Assembly: GCA_034189165.1 (NCBI GenBank)
Contig: JAXHVN010000028.1
Span: 1 to 64,000, forward strand
DNA length: 64,000 nt
Direction of reading: 5' to 3'
Origin: JAASSS01 sp021767745
GTDB lineage: Bacteria > Pseudomonadota > Gammaproteobacteria > UBA5335
Part shown: positions 9,807 to 19,042 of the stretch, piece by piece
How positions within the stretch are numbered: the stretch's first letter is position 1
How the letters are laid out: each line of letters starts with the position of its first letter
Notes under the pieces: generated by a model
What the model was told of the DNA's origin: nothing
Databases searched by the model: none
The model's input: only the letters and a program-made list of their open reading frames with translations
Position numbers and translations under genes: made by a program

Positions 9807-11398
9807 GAGGCGGGCGGCTCCTCGTCCGGTGGCGCGTCCGCCGGCTTCTGCTGCGCGCGGGCCCGCGCCCGGTCGAGCGCCGCCTGGATCGCCGCGCGCC
9901 GGTCCTGCGCCTGGCCGACCTCGCTCGGCGCCGCCGGGCGGCCAGGGCGCCGGGCCTCTCGCGCAGCGGCCAGTTCGGCGGCCTCGGCGGCCAGTCGCCG
10001 CTCGCGGGCCTCGTAGCGGGCTTTGGCTTCGGCCGCGGCGGCGGCATCGCGCTGGCGGCCGCGCACCAACGCCTTGGCCCGGCGGTAGTGCGCGACCAGC
10101 GGGATGTGGCTCGGGCAGACGTGGGCGCACAGGCCACATTCGATGCAGTCGAACAGCCGCTGGCGCGCCAGCTCGTCGTCCTCGTCGCGGCGCGCCGCCT
10201 GCAGAAGCTGCTGCGGCAGCAGCCGGGCCGGGCAGACGGCGACGCAGTCGCCGCAGCGGATGCAGGCGCGCTCCGGGCCCGGGTTGGACAGATCCGCCGG
10301 CGCCGCGACCAGTACGCAGTGGGTGCCCTTGGTGATCGGGCGGGCATCGTCCGCCACCGCCACGCCGGTGAGCGGCCCGCCGACGATCAGCCGGTGGGCC
10401 AACGCCGTGTAGCCGCCGCAGAACTCGATCAGCGTCGCCAGCGGCGTGCCGATCGGCGCCAGCACGTTGGCCGGCCGGGCCACGCCGCCGCCGGTGACGG
10501 TGACCACCCGGTGCGTCATCGCCCGGTCCTGCTCCAGCGCCTGCCAGGCGGCGTAGGCCGTGCCGACGTTGTGGCAGACGATGCCGGCTTCCGCCGGCAG
10601 GCGCCCGGCGCCGAGCTCTTCGCCGGTCACGAGCTGGATGAGCTGGCGCTCGGCGCCGGCCGGATAGCGCACCGGCAGGCGCTGCAGCCGCCAGTGCGTC
10701 CAGCCGGTGGCCGCAAGGGCCGCCGCCATGGCTGCCAGTGCGGCGGCCTTGTCCGCCTCGATGGCGATCACGCCGGCGGTCGCGCCGGCAGCGCGGCGCA
10801 GCCACTCCGCGCCGCGCAGCACCGCGGCCGCGGCCGTGCGCAGCAGCGCCTCGTCGCAGGCGACGTAGGGCTCGCACTCGGCGCCGTTCAGGATCAGCAG
10901 CCGGGGCTGGCTGGCGCTGGCGACGCCGGCCTTGGTCGCCGCCGGGAAGGCCGCGCCGCCCTGGCCGGCCACGCCCGCGGCGGCCAGCCGGCGGCGGATC
11001 TGCGCCGCCGGCGCGTCGATGGCGCCGGCGCCGGGGTCTGCCGCCGGCGGCTCGCCGCGGCTGCCAGGCGCGGCGCAGGCCAGCACCAGGCACTGGCCCT
11101 GCGCGTCCGGCGCGCCGATCAGCGCCCGCCGCTCCAGCGCGACGACCGTGGCCTCGGCCGGTGCGTGCAGATCGGCCGTCAGCGGATCGGGTGCGGCCGC
11201 GATGCGCTCGCCGGCCTCGACCCGCTGGCCCACGGCGACCAGCGGTAGCGCCGGGGCGCCCGGATGCTGGCGCAGCGGCAGCACCAGCTCGTCCGGCAGC
11301 GGCAGCACTTCGATCGGCGCCGTCTGCAGCGCTGCCTTGTGGCCGGGCAGCGTCAGCCCGCCCGGGAAGCGGTGCGGTGTCGGTTCGATCTCGACCAT
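9803..11398 (-). CDS. rnfC: Rnf/Rsx complex subunit C
   Basis: A 531-residue peripheral subunit thought to bind NADH and FMN. GQGGAAFPAATK and GAECEPY mark the NuoF-like domain. Two 4Fe-4S ferredoxin motifs, C-I-R-C-G-D-C-x3-CP and C-I-E-C-G-L-C-x3-CP, lie near residues 380-430. An Ala/Arg-rich coiled tail of about 90 residues ends the protein, as in many proteobacterial RnfC. It starts 8 bases after rnfB. Confidence 0.93.
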   Translation of the reverse strand: MVEIEPTPHRFPGGLTLPGHKAALQTAPIEVLPLPDELVLPLRQHPGAPALPLVAVGQRVEAGERIAAAPDPLTADLHAPAEATVVALERRALIGAPDAQGQCLVLACAAPGSRGEPPAADPGAGAIDAPAAQIRRRLAAAGVAGQGGAAFPAATKAGVASASQPRLLILNGAECEPYVACDEALLRTAAAAVLRGAEWLRRAAGATAGVIAIEADKAAALAAMAAALAATGWTHWRLQRLPVRYPAGAERQLIQLVTGEELGAGRLPAEAGIVCHNVGTAYAAWQALEQDRAMTHRVVTVTGGGVARPANVLAPIGTPLATLIEFCGGYTALAHRLIVGGPLTGVAVADDARPITKGTHCVLVAAPADLSNPGPERACIRCGDCVAVCPARLLPQQLLQAARRDEDDELARQRLFDCIECGLCAHVCPSHIPLVAHYRRAKALVRGRQRDAAAAAEAKARYEARERRLAAEAAELAAAREARRPGRPAAPSEVGQAQDRRAAIQAALDRARARAQQKPADAPPDEEPPAS

Positions 11399-11406
11399 CG
11401 GCCGGC

Positions 11407-11958
11407 TCAGCCGCCGCCGGTCGCCGACGGTCGTGCCGGCAGGACGTCGGCGGTGGGGCTCCCGGCCGGTGCCGCCGCCGGCTGCAGCGTGATGCAGTCG
11501 ACCGGGCAGGGCGAAAGGCACAGTTCGCAGCCGGTGCACACGGCCGGCAGCACCGCGTGCAGGTAGCGATGGGCACCGACGATGGCATCCACCGGACAGG
11601 CGGGCAGGCAGAGCGCGCAGCCGATGCAGCGCTCCGGATCGATCACGGCGACCTGGGCGGGTGCCGGTGCGGCGCCTGCCACGGGCAGGGCGGGCCGATC
11701 GAGCAGCGTGGCCAGCGTGGTCACCAGCCGCTCGCCGCCCGGTGGACAGCGGTTGATGGGCGCCTCGCCGGCGGCGATGGCCTCGGCGTAGGGGCGGCAG
11801 CCGGGGTAGCCGCATTGCGCGCACTGTGTCTGCGGCAGCTGCGCGTCGATGCGGCGGACCAGGCCGTCGGCATCGGGCGGCAGACGCCGCGCCGCCAGCG
11901 CCAGCGCGCCGCCGGTGGCGGCGCCGAGGCCGCCGAGCGCGAGCAGGGCCGCCAGCAT
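11407..11958 (-). CDS. rnfB: Rnf/Rsx complex subunit B (ferredoxin-like)
   Basis: A 183-residue iron-sulfur subunit. One N-terminal membrane helix (1-24) is followed by an Fe-S domain with CAQCGYPGC and a later Cys in NRCPPGG. Two ferredoxin motifs follow, CIGCALCLPACP and CTGCELCLSPCP. It passes electrons between the soluble donor and the membrane subunits. Its ATG directly abuts the rnfA TAG with no gap. Confidence 0.93.
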   Translation of the reverse strand: MLAALLALGGLGAATGGALALAARRLPPDADGLVRRIDAQLPQTQCAQCGYPGCRPYAEAIAAGEAPINRCPPGGERLVTTLATLLDRPALPVAGAAPAPAQVAVIDPERCIGCALCLPACPVDAIVGAHRYLHAVLPAVCTGCELCLSPCPVDCITLQPAAAPAGSPTADVLPARPSATGGG

Positions 11959-12540
11959 CTACAGGCCGCCGAAGCCGCGAAAGCCGAGAAAGGCCAGCGA
12001 CATGATGCCGGCGGTGATCAGGGCCACCGAGGCACCCTGGAAGGGGGCCGGCACGTCCGCCGCCGCGATGCGTTCGCGCAGCTCGGCGAACAGCACCATC
12101 ACCAGGCCGAAGCCCGCCGCCGCGCCGGCTCCGTAGAGCGCGCTGCCGAGCAGCGAGAGCGATTCCTGCTGCGCGAGCAGCGCCACGCCGAGCACGGCGC
12201 AGTTGCTGGCGATCAGCGGCAGGTAGACGCCGAGCGTGGCGTGCAGCACAGGACTGGCATAGCGGACGAACAGCTCGGTGAACTGGACCGCCCCGGCGAT
12301 CACCAGGATGAACGCCGGCGTGCGCAGGAATTCCAATGACAGCGGAGCCAGCACGAGCGCGTGCAGCAGGTGGCTCAGCAGGGCCGCGAGCGTCAGCACG
12401 AAGCCGGTCGCCATTGCCAGGCCCACGGCGGCGCCGCGCTGTCGCGAGGCTCCCATCAGCGGACACAGGCCGAGGAACTGCGTCAGCACGAAGTTGTTGA
12501 CCAGAACGGCGCCGATCAGGATCAGGCCGAGCTCGCCCAT
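11959..12540 (-). CDS. rnfA: Rnf/Rsx complex subunit A
   Basis: A 193-residue, six-helix membrane subunit. NNFVLTQFLGLCPLMG near the N terminus and SNCAVLGVAL in the middle carry the two Cys that hold a cluster within the membrane. First gene of the rnfABCDGE set, four bases after the metG stop, so it is probably co-transcribed with metG. Confidence 0.94.
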   Translation of the reverse strand: MGELGLILIGAVLVNNFVLTQFLGLCPLMGASRQRGAAVGLAMATGFVLTLAALLSHLLHALVLAPLSLEFLRTPAFILVIAGAVQFTELFVRYASPVLHATLGVYLPLIASNCAVLGVALLAQQESLSLLGSALYGAGAAAGFGLVMVLFAELRERIAAADVPAPFQGASVALITAGIMSLAFLGFRGFGGL

Positions 12541-12544
12541 GGCC

Positions 12545-14608
12545 TCACTTCACGCGCATGCCGGGCTGCGCGCCCTCGTCCGGCGACAGCAGGAACAGCT
12601 CGCCGCCGCCGGGTCCGGCGGCCAGCACCATGCCCTCGGAGAGCCCGAAACGCATCTTGCGCGGCGCCAGATTGGCCACCACCACCGTCAGCCGGCCGAC
12701 CAGGCTGGCCGGCTCGTAGGCCGCCTTGATGCCGGCGAACACCTGCCGCTCGCCGAGGCCGATGTCGAGCGTCAGGCGCAGCAGCTTGTCCGCCCCCTCC
12801 ACGTGCTCGGCGGCAACGATGCGGGCGATGCGCAAGTCGATGCGGGCGAAGTCGTCGAACGCGATCTGCTCGGCGATCGGCGCGGGCTGTGCGGCATCTG
12901 CCGGCGTGGCCGACGGGGCGGCCGGTGGCGCGGCAGCGGCCAGGTCCTGGCGGGCGTCTTGCATGAGGGCCTCGATGGCATTGGGGTCGATGCGCTGGGC
13001 CAGCGGCCGATAGGGGCCGATGGCGTGATCGAGCAGCGGCGTGCGGTGATCGTCCCAGCGCAGCGGCGGGATCTGCAGGAAGGCTTCGACCTGCGCCGCC
13101 AGCTCGGGCAGCACCGGCTTGAGATAGAGCACCAGCAGGCGGAACAGGTTGATCCCCTGGCTGCTGGTCGCCAGCGCCTCGGCGGCGCCATCGGGCTGCT
13201 TGATGCGCTGCCAGGGCGCCGCCTCGGCGATGTATTCGTTGGCGCGGTCCGCCAGCGCCATGATCTGGCGCACCGCCTTGCCGTAGCGGCGCTGCTCGTA
13301 GTCCGCAGCCAGGGTGTCCGCCGCCTCGACGAAGACCTGCTGCAGTGCCGGATCGGCGAGCGCGCCGGCCAGCCGGCCAGCGCCCGCCTTGTGCACGAAG
13401 CCGGCACAGCGGCTGGCAATGTTCACCAGCTTGCCCACCAGGTCGGCGTTGATGCGCTGGGTGTAGTCGGCGAAGCTCAGGTCCAGATCGTCCACGCCCT
13501 CGCCCAGCTTGGCGGCGAAGTAGTAGCGCAGCGTCTCCGGCGGCAGGTGTCGGGCGAAGGTCGCCGCCTGGATGAACGTGCCGCGTGACTTCGACATCTT
13601 CTGCCCGTCGACGGTCAGAAAACCGTGGACGAACACGGCGCTCGGCGGGCGAAAGCCGGCGCCCTGCAGCATCGCCGGCCAGAACAGCGTGTGGAAGTAG
13701 GCGATGTCCTTGCCGATGAAGTGATACAGCTCGGTGTCGCTGCCCGGCTGCCACCACGCGTCGAAGTCCAGGCCCTCGCGGGCGCAGAGGTTGGCGAAGC
13801 TCGCCATGTAGCCGATCGGCGCGTCCAGCCAGACGTAGAAGAATTTGCCGGGCGCGTCGGGAATCTCGAAGCCGAAGTAGGGCGAGTCGCGGGAGATGTC
13901 CCAGTCTGCCAGGCCCGCCTCGAACCATTCTTCGAGCTTGCGTACCACTGCCGGCTGCAGCGCGCCGCTGGCCATGAACTCGCGCAGCTGCGTCTCGAAG
14001 TGGCCGAGCTGAAAGAAATAATGCTCGGACTCGCGCTGCACCGGCCGGCTGCCGGAGAGCACCGAGACGGCGTTCTTCAGCTCCGTCGGCGCATAGGTGG
14101 CGCCGCAGGCCTCGCAGGAATCGCCGTACTGGTCCGGCGCGCCGCAGCGGGGACAGTCGCCGCGGATGAAGCGATCCGGCAGGAACAGGCCGCGTTCGGC
14201 GTCGTAGGCCTGGCGGATCGTGCGCCGGGCGATGTGCCCGGCATCGCGCAGCCGCGTGTAGATCAGCTCCGCGAAGTGCCGGTTCTCGGGGGAATGCGTG
14301 GTGTAAAAATTGTCGAGGCTGATGCCGAAGGTGGCCAGAACCTGCTGATGCGCCTCATGCATCTGCGCCACCAGCGCCTCGGGCGTGACCCCGGCCTGCT
14401 CGGCCCGCAGCATGATCGGCGTGCCATGCGCGTCCTCGGCGCAGACGTAGCGACACTCGTGCCCGCGCAGCCGCTGGAAGCGCACCCAGATGTCGGTCTG
14501 GATCGCCTCCACCATGTGCCCCAGGTGCAGCGGCCCGTTGGCGTAGGGCAGCGCGCTGGTGACCAGGATGCGTCGGGGAACGGCGTGTTCGGCAGCGGCA
14601 GCGGTCAT
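12545..14608 (-). CDS. metG: methionyl-tRNA synthetase
   Basis: A 687-residue class I enzyme that charges tRNA-Met. The HIGH motif is HLGH (about residue 27), a zinc knuckle CPRCGAPDQYGDSCEACG sits near 150, KMSKS is at KMSKSRGT, and the C-terminal tRNA-binding OB fold (FDDFARIDLRIARI onward) occupies the last 110 residues. The start is the first ATG giving the family's usual N terminus; an upstream in-frame start adds 28 low-complexity residues. It is divergent from mrp, as in E. coli, and leads into the rnf genes. Confidence 0.96.
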   Translation of the reverse strand: MTAAAAEHAVPRRILVTSALPYANGPLHLGHMVEAIQTDIWVRFQRLRGHECRYVCAEDAHGTPIMLRAEQAGVTPEALVAQMHEAHQQVLATFGISLDNFYTTHSPENRHFAELIYTRLRDAGHIARRTIRQAYDAERGLFLPDRFIRGDCPRCGAPDQYGDSCEACGATYAPTELKNAVSVLSGSRPVQRESEHYFFQLGHFETQLREFMASGALQPAVVRKLEEWFEAGLADWDISRDSPYFGFEIPDAPGKFFYVWLDAPIGYMASFANLCAREGLDFDAWWQPGSDTELYHFIGKDIAYFHTLFWPAMLQGAGFRPPSAVFVHGFLTVDGQKMSKSRGTFIQAATFARHLPPETLRYYFAAKLGEGVDDLDLSFADYTQRINADLVGKLVNIASRCAGFVHKAGAGRLAGALADPALQQVFVEAADTLAADYEQRRYGKAVRQIMALADRANEYIAEAAPWQRIKQPDGAAEALATSSQGINLFRLLVLYLKPVLPELAAQVEAFLQIPPLRWDDHRTPLLDHAIGPYRPLAQRIDPNAIEALMQDARQDLAAAAPPAAPSATPADAAQPAPIAEQIAFDDFARIDLRIARIVAAEHVEGADKLLRLTLDIGLGERQVFAGIKAAYEPASLVGRLTVVVANLAPRKMRFGLSEGMVLAAGPGGGELFLLSPDEGAQPGMRVK

Positions 14609-14752
14609 GGGCGATCGGGTCGATGCCGCCGTGCCGGCGGCGGAGGCGGCCACGGCGGGAGGCACGGAGCGGCCGCCGGGCGTCGTGGGCAATCGGCCGA
14701 GTATGCCATATCATGCGGGGCCGCCGCTGCCACGCCCTGCCGGGAATCGCGC

Positions 14753-15838
14753 ATGATTGACGAGACCGCCGTCACCGACCTGCTCGCCCGCGAACGCGAC
14801 CCCTACCTCGACGCCGACCTGCTCAGCGCCCGGCTGGTGCGCGAGCTGCAGGTGGAAGGCGATGCAGTCGGGGTGCGGCTGGTGCTGCCCTACGCCGGGC
14901 TCAGCGCCGGCCAGGCGCTCGCCGGGCGGCTGCGCACGCAGCTCGAGGCGCTGCCGGGCGTGACCCGTGCCCACGTGGACGTGGCGGTGGAGATCCCGAC
15001 GCACGCCGCCGCCCGCGGCCGGCCACCGCTGCCGGGCATCCGCAACCTGATCGCGGTCGCCTCCGGCAAGGGCGGCGTCGGCAAGTCCACCACGGCGGTG
15101 AACCTGGCGCTGGCGCTGGCGGCGGAGGGCGCGCGTGTCGGCATCCTGGACGCCGACATCTACGGGCCGAGTCAGCCGCGCATGCTCGGTGCCATGGTCA
15201 AGGCCGAGGCGCACGGCGGCGGCAAGCGCATGGCGCCGGTGGTGCGCTATGGCGTGCAGAGCATGTCGGTCGGCTATCTGATCGATGCCGAGACACCGGC
15301 GATCTGGCGTGGCCCGATCGTGACGCAGGTGCTGAACCAGCTGCTGCGCGAGACCGACTGGGACGACCTGGATTTCCTGGTGGTGGATCTGCCGCCGGGC
15401 ACGGGCGACATCCATCTATCGCTGGCGCAGCAGATTCCGCTGAGCGGGGCGATCATCGTCACCACGCCGCAGGACATCGCCCTGCTCGACGCCCGCAAGG
15501 GACTGAAGATGTTCCAGCAGGTGGAGGTGCCGGTGCTGGGTGTGGTCGAGAACATGAGCACCCACGTGTGCAGCCACTGCGGTCACGAGGAGCCGATTTT
15601 CGGCACCGCCGGCGGCGAGCGGCTGGCCGCCCAGTACGATGTGCCGCTGCTGGGCAGCCTGCCGCTGGACCTGCGTATCCGCGAGCAGGCCGACAACGGC
15701 CGGCCGACGGTGGTCGCCGAGCCGGACAGCGAGCTGGCGGCGCGTTACCGGGCGATCGCGCGCGAGGCCTCGGCGCGGCTGCTGCGTGGCGGCAACGAGC
15801 AGGCGGCGTTCCCGGCGATCCGGATGCTCGACGACTGA
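14753..15838 (+). CDS. mrp: Mrp/ApbC/Ind1-family iron-sulfur carrier ATPase
   Basis: A 361-residue P-loop protein that binds and transfers 4Fe-4S clusters. An N-terminal MIP18-like (DUF59) domain occupies residues 1-85. The deviant Walker A GKGGVGKST is near residue 106, DADIYGPSQPRML follows, and the cluster-binding CSHC pair is in STHVCSHCG. Divergent from metG across 144 bases; dcd follows 42 bases later. Confidence 0.94.
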   Translation: MIDETAVTDLLARERDPYLDADLLSARLVRELQVEGDAVGVRLVLPYAGLSAGQALAGRLRTQLEALPGVTRAHVDVAVEIPTHAAARGRPPLPGIRNLIAVASGKGGVGKSTTAVNLALALAAEGARVGILDADIYGPSQPRMLGAMVKAEAHGGGKRMAPVVRYGVQSMSVGYLIDAETPAIWRGPIVTQVLNQLLRETDWDDLDFLVVDLPPGTGDIHLSLAQQIPLSGAIIVTTPQDIALLDARKGLKMFQQVEVPVLGVVENMSTHVCSHCGHEEPIFGTAGGERLAAQYDVPLLGSLPLDLRIREQADNGRPTVVAEPDSELAARYRAIAREASARLLRGGNEQAAFPAIRMLDD

Positions 15839-15880
15839 AGCGGCGTCCGCCGCCGGGCGGGCCGGGCACAAGGAAGGCAG

Positions 15881-16450
15881 ATGAGCATCAAATCCGACCG
15901 CTGGATCCGGCGCATGGCCGAGGCCCACGGCATGATCGAACCCTTCGAGCCGGGGCAGGTGAAGACGCGCCAGTCGGGCGACAAGGCGATCTCCTACGGC
16001 ACCTCCAGCTACGGCTACGACGTGCGCTGTGCCGATGACTTCAAGATCTTCACCAACATCAATTCGGCGGTGGTCGATCCGAAGCAGTTCAGCGAGACGA
16101 GCTTCGTCGACTTCAAGGGCGAGGTCTGCATCATCCCGCCCAACAGCTTCGCCTTGGCGCGCACGGTGGAGTACTTCCGCATTCCCCGCAGCGTGCTGAC
16201 GATCTGCCTCGGCAAGAGCACCTATGCGCGCTGCGGCATCATCGTCAACGTGACGCCGCTCGAACCGGAGTGGGAGGGCTACGTGACGCTGGAGTTTTCC
16301 AACACCACGCCCCTGCCGGCGAAGATCTACGCCAACGAGGGCGTGGCGCAGATGCTGTTCTTCGAGTCCGACGAGCCCTGTGAGACCAGCTATCGCGACC
16401 GCGGCGGCAAGTATCAGGGGCAGACGGGCGTCACGCTGCCGCGCGCCTGA
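15881..16450 (+). CDS. dcd: dCTP deaminase
   Basis: A 189-residue homotrimeric enzyme that deaminates dCTP to dUTP for thymidylate supply. KSTYARCGIIVNVTPLEPEWEG contains the catalytic and substrate residues (the Glu of EGYVTLEFSN is the general base). The C terminus GGKYQGQ-G-V-LP-A closes the active site. Length matches E. coli Dcd (193). It probably shares a transcript with mrp and is convergent with the DUF3108 gene. Confidence 0.95.
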   Translation: MSIKSDRWIRRMAEAHGMIEPFEPGQVKTRQSGDKAISYGTSSYGYDVRCADDFKIFTNINSAVVDPKQFSETSFVDFKGEVCIIPPNSFALARTVEYFRIPRSVLTICLGKSTYARCGIIVNVTPLEPEWEGYVTLEFSNTTPLPAKIYANEGVAQMLFFESDEPCETSYRDRGGKYQGQTGVTLPRA

Positions 16451-16462
16451 GCACGCCGGCGA

Positions 16463-17194
16463 TCAGCCGCGGTCGAGTTCGCGCAGCGCCAGGCGCACCG
16501 TCGGCCGACCCGCCTCGCGCTGCTCGAACTGCACCGGCAGGTAGTCCAGCGCCGGCGCCAGCCACAGCACGCTGCGCTTGTCCGGGTCGTCCACCCGCGC
16601 GAGGCGCACCGTGTCGAACAGACCGGCCGGCGTATCCAGTGGCTCCTCGCCCTGCACTTCGAAGCGATAGGTCTTGAGCTTGCCGCCGTCGACGAACCGA
16701 TAGCTGATGGTGCGCTCGCCGCGGGCGACCTCGTGGCGCAGCACGAGCTGCAGCAGGGCGGGATCGTACGTGCCGGCCGGCACCTCCAGCGTCTTGCGCA
16801 GCTGCCCGTCCCGGTGCACCGCCACGCGCCGGCCCGAAGCGTCGAACACCAGCGCGCGGGCCATCGGCCCCTCGTCGGTCTGGCCGCGGGTCTCGTAGCG
16901 CTCGGGCAGCAGCCGGCCGTCGCGGTAGCGGAAATGGCTGCGCTCGTTCAGCGAGTCCACCGGCAGCCAGCCGGCCCAGGCCGAGGGATGCGCCTCGCCG
17001 CGAAACAGCCAGCGATCCTCACCGGCCGGGGCGAGCTCGTAGTCGATGGTGCCGACCGAGACCGGCCCGTAGTGCACCCGATAGCTCGCCTCGTACGCTG
17101 CCGGCGCGAGCGTCCGATCCGCCGCCAGCACCGTCATCGCCGCGCCGAGCAGGAGCGCGAGCAGTGCCAGCCGGCCGCTTCGGCGCCTGCTCAT
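16463..17194 (-). CDS. exported DUF3108 protein
   Basis: A 243-residue protein with a signal peptide (1-24, ending VLAA) and a DUF3108 beta-barrel-like domain: YEASYRVHYGPVSVGTIDYEL at the start and LWLAPALDYLPVQFEQRE at the end. The role is unknown; probably periplasmic. The ATG overlaps the purN stop (ATGA, 17191-17194), a pairing frequent in gammaproteobacteria. Confidence 0.85.
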   Translation of the reverse strand: MSRRRSGRLALLALLLGAAMTVLAADRTLAPAAYEASYRVHYGPVSVGTIDYELAPAGEDRWLFRGEAHPSAWAGWLPVDSLNERSHFRYRDGRLLPERYETRGQTDEGPMARALVFDASGRRVAVHRDGQLRKTLEVPAGTYDPALLQLVLRHEVARGERTISYRFVDGGKLKTYRFEVQGEEPLDTPAGLFDTVRLARVDDPDKRSVLWLAPALDYLPVQFEQREAGRPTVRLALRELDRG

Positions 17195-17886
17195 GCCGCC
17201 GGCCCCGCCGGTTCATCGAGCATCAGCGGCGTCTCCAGCAGCACGCCGTCCAGCAGCGGGCCACGCGGGTGCCAGCGCAGGCGGTCGCGCACGAACCATT
17301 CCACCACCTGCGGGTAGATCACATGCTCCTGGCGCTGCACACGCGCCTGCAGCGTGGCCGGCGTGTCGTCGGCCAGCACGGGAACCCGCGCCTGCAGGAT
17401 CGAGGGGCCGCCATCCACCTCGGGGGCGACGAAGTGGACCGTGGTGCCGTGCCAGCGCTGGCCGTCCGCAAGCGCCCGCTCGTGGGTGTGCAGGCCGCGA
17501 TAGGCCGGCAGCAGCGAGGGATGGATGTTGAGCATGCGGCCGGTGTAACGCTCGACCAGCGGCGCGCTCAGCACGCGCATGAAGCCGGCCAGCACGATCA
17601 GGTCCGGCGCCAGTGCTGCCAGCCGTTGTGCCAGCGCCGCCTCGAAGGCGTCGCGCGAGCCCGCGGCGCGATGATCGATCACCTCCGCCGGCACGCCGGC
17701 CCGGGCGGCCCGCGTCAGCCCATGCACCGCCGGGCGGTTGCTGATCACGGCCTCCCAGCGCACCGGCCATTCGGCGCTCGCATCCAGGATGGCCTGCAGG
17801 TTGCTGCCACTGCCGGAGATCAGCACCACGCCGCGCTTGGCGGCCGGCTGGGCCGCGTCGGTTGCCGCCGGTCCCGGCGCGCTCAC
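17191..17886 (-). CDS. purN: phosphoribosylglycinamide formyltransferase
   Basis: A 231-residue enzyme of purine synthesis that formylates GAR using 10-formyl-THF. SGSGSNLQAI near residue 25 binds the ribose phosphate; NIHPSLLPAYRG and the later VDGG contribute the Asn-His-Asp catalytic set. The GTG start overlaps the purM stop (GTGA). The extra 20 N-terminal residues before the first strand are Ala-rich. Confidence 0.95.
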   Translation of the reverse strand: MSAPGPAATDAAQPAAKRGVVLISGSGSNLQAILDASAEWPVRWEAVISNRPAVHGLTRAARAGVPAEVIDHRAAGSRDAFEAALAQRLAALAPDLIVLAGFMRVLSAPLVERYTGRMLNIHPSLLPAYRGLHTHERALADGQRWHGTTVHFVAPEVDGGPSILQARVPVLADDTPATLQARVQRQEHVIYPQVVEWFVRDRLRWHPRGPLLDGVLLETPLMLDEPAGPAA

Positions 17887-18944
17887 GTGTACGTCACGGC
17901 GGCGGCGCCCTCGCCGGGGACGATCTCGCCGATCTGCCAGCTGTCGATGCCATGGCCGGCCAGCAGCGCCTGCGCCGGCGCCACGGCGTCCGGCGCCAGC
18001 ACCACGCACATGCCGATGCCGCAGTTGAAGGTCCGTCGCAGCTCGGCCGCCTCCAGCCGGCCCACCTCGGCCAGCCAGGCGAACACCGGTGGCAGCGGCC
18101 AGGCCGCCGGCTCCAGCCGGGCCTGCGTACCGGCAGGCAGTACCCGCGGCAGGTTGTCGGTCAGGCCGCCGCCGGTGATGTGGGCGAGCGCGTGCACCGG
18201 CTGGGTCGCCAGCAGCGCCAGCAGCGGCCGCACGTAGATGCGCGTCGGCGCCAGCAGCGCCTCGGCCAGCGTGGCCGTACCGGCCGGCACGCCGGGCAGC
18301 GGCAGGGTCAGCGGATCGTCGCCAGCCGCTGCGGCGCGCGCGAGGATCCGCCGGATCAGCGAGTAACCGTTGGCGTGCGGCCCGCTGCTGGCCAGCCCCA
18401 GCACGGCATCGCCTGCCCGGACGGCGCTGCCGTCGAGCAGCGCCTGCCGCTCGACGGCGCCGACGGCGAAGCCGGCCAGATCGAAATCCCCACGCGCATA
18501 CAGCCCGGGCATCTCGGCCGTCTCCCCGCCGATCAGCGCGCAGCCGGCCTGCACGCAGCCCTCGGCAATACCGGCCACCACGCGCGCCGCCGCGTCCACG
18601 TCGAGGACGCCGGTGGCGTAGTAGTCGAGGAAGAACAGCGGCTCGGCGCCCTGCACGACGATGTCGTTGACGCACATCGCCACCAGGTCGATGCCCAGCC
18701 CGTCCAGTCGGCCGGTTTCCAGCGCCAGGCGCAGCTTGGTGCCGACGCCGTCGGTGCCGGCCACCAGTACCGGCTCGCGGTAGCGGTCCGGAGGCAGTGC
18801 GAACAGCCCGCCGAAGCCGCCGAGACCTCCCAGCACCTCGGGGCGCCGGGTCCGGCGTACGGCCGGCTTGATGCGCTGCACGAGCGCCTCGCCGGCATCG
18901 ATGTCGACCCCGGCATCGCGGTAGGTGAGCGGTTGATCCGGCAT
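17883..18944 (-). CDS. purM: phosphoribosylformylglycinamidine cyclo-ligase (AIR synthetase)
   Basis: A 353-residue ATP-dependent enzyme that closes the imidazole ring of AIR. YRDAGVDIDAGE opens the protein; GTDGVGTKLRLA, the CVNDI dimer loop, LIGGETAEMPG and HITGGGLTDNLPR are family motifs. First gene of purM-purN-DUF3108; divergent from the DUF2066 gene. Confidence 0.96.
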   Translation of the reverse strand: MPDQPLTYRDAGVDIDAGEALVQRIKPAVRRTRRPEVLGGLGGFGGLFALPPDRYREPVLVAGTDGVGTKLRLALETGRLDGLGIDLVAMCVNDIVVQGAEPLFFLDYYATGVLDVDAAARVVAGIAEGCVQAGCALIGGETAEMPGLYARGDFDLAGFAVGAVERQALLDGSAVRAGDAVLGLASSGPHANGYSLIRRILARAAAAGDDPLTLPLPGVPAGTATLAEALLAPTRIYVRPLLALLATQPVHALAHITGGGLTDNLPRVLPAGTQARLEPAAWPLPPVFAWLAEVGRLEAAELRRTFNCGIGMCVVLAPDAVAPAQALLAGHGIDSWQIGEIVPGEGAAAVTYT

Positions 18945-18985
18945 GCGGGGAGATCCCTATCGGCGGCTGGGTGGCGGTGCGCCTG

Positions 18986-18994
18986 TGGTATTTT
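18986..18994 (+). promoter_or_regulatory. candidate extended -10 promoter for the DUF2066 gene
   Basis: TG-G-TATTTT at 18986-18994 fits an extended -10 element in an otherwise GC-rich spacer, about 49 bases before the chosen start. No good -35 is visible, which extended -10 promoters can do without. Confidence 0.35.
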
Positions 18995-19042
18995 ACCGGC
19001 CCCGCCCGGCGCGGCGAAACGGCCGGGCCGATGGAGCCTCCC

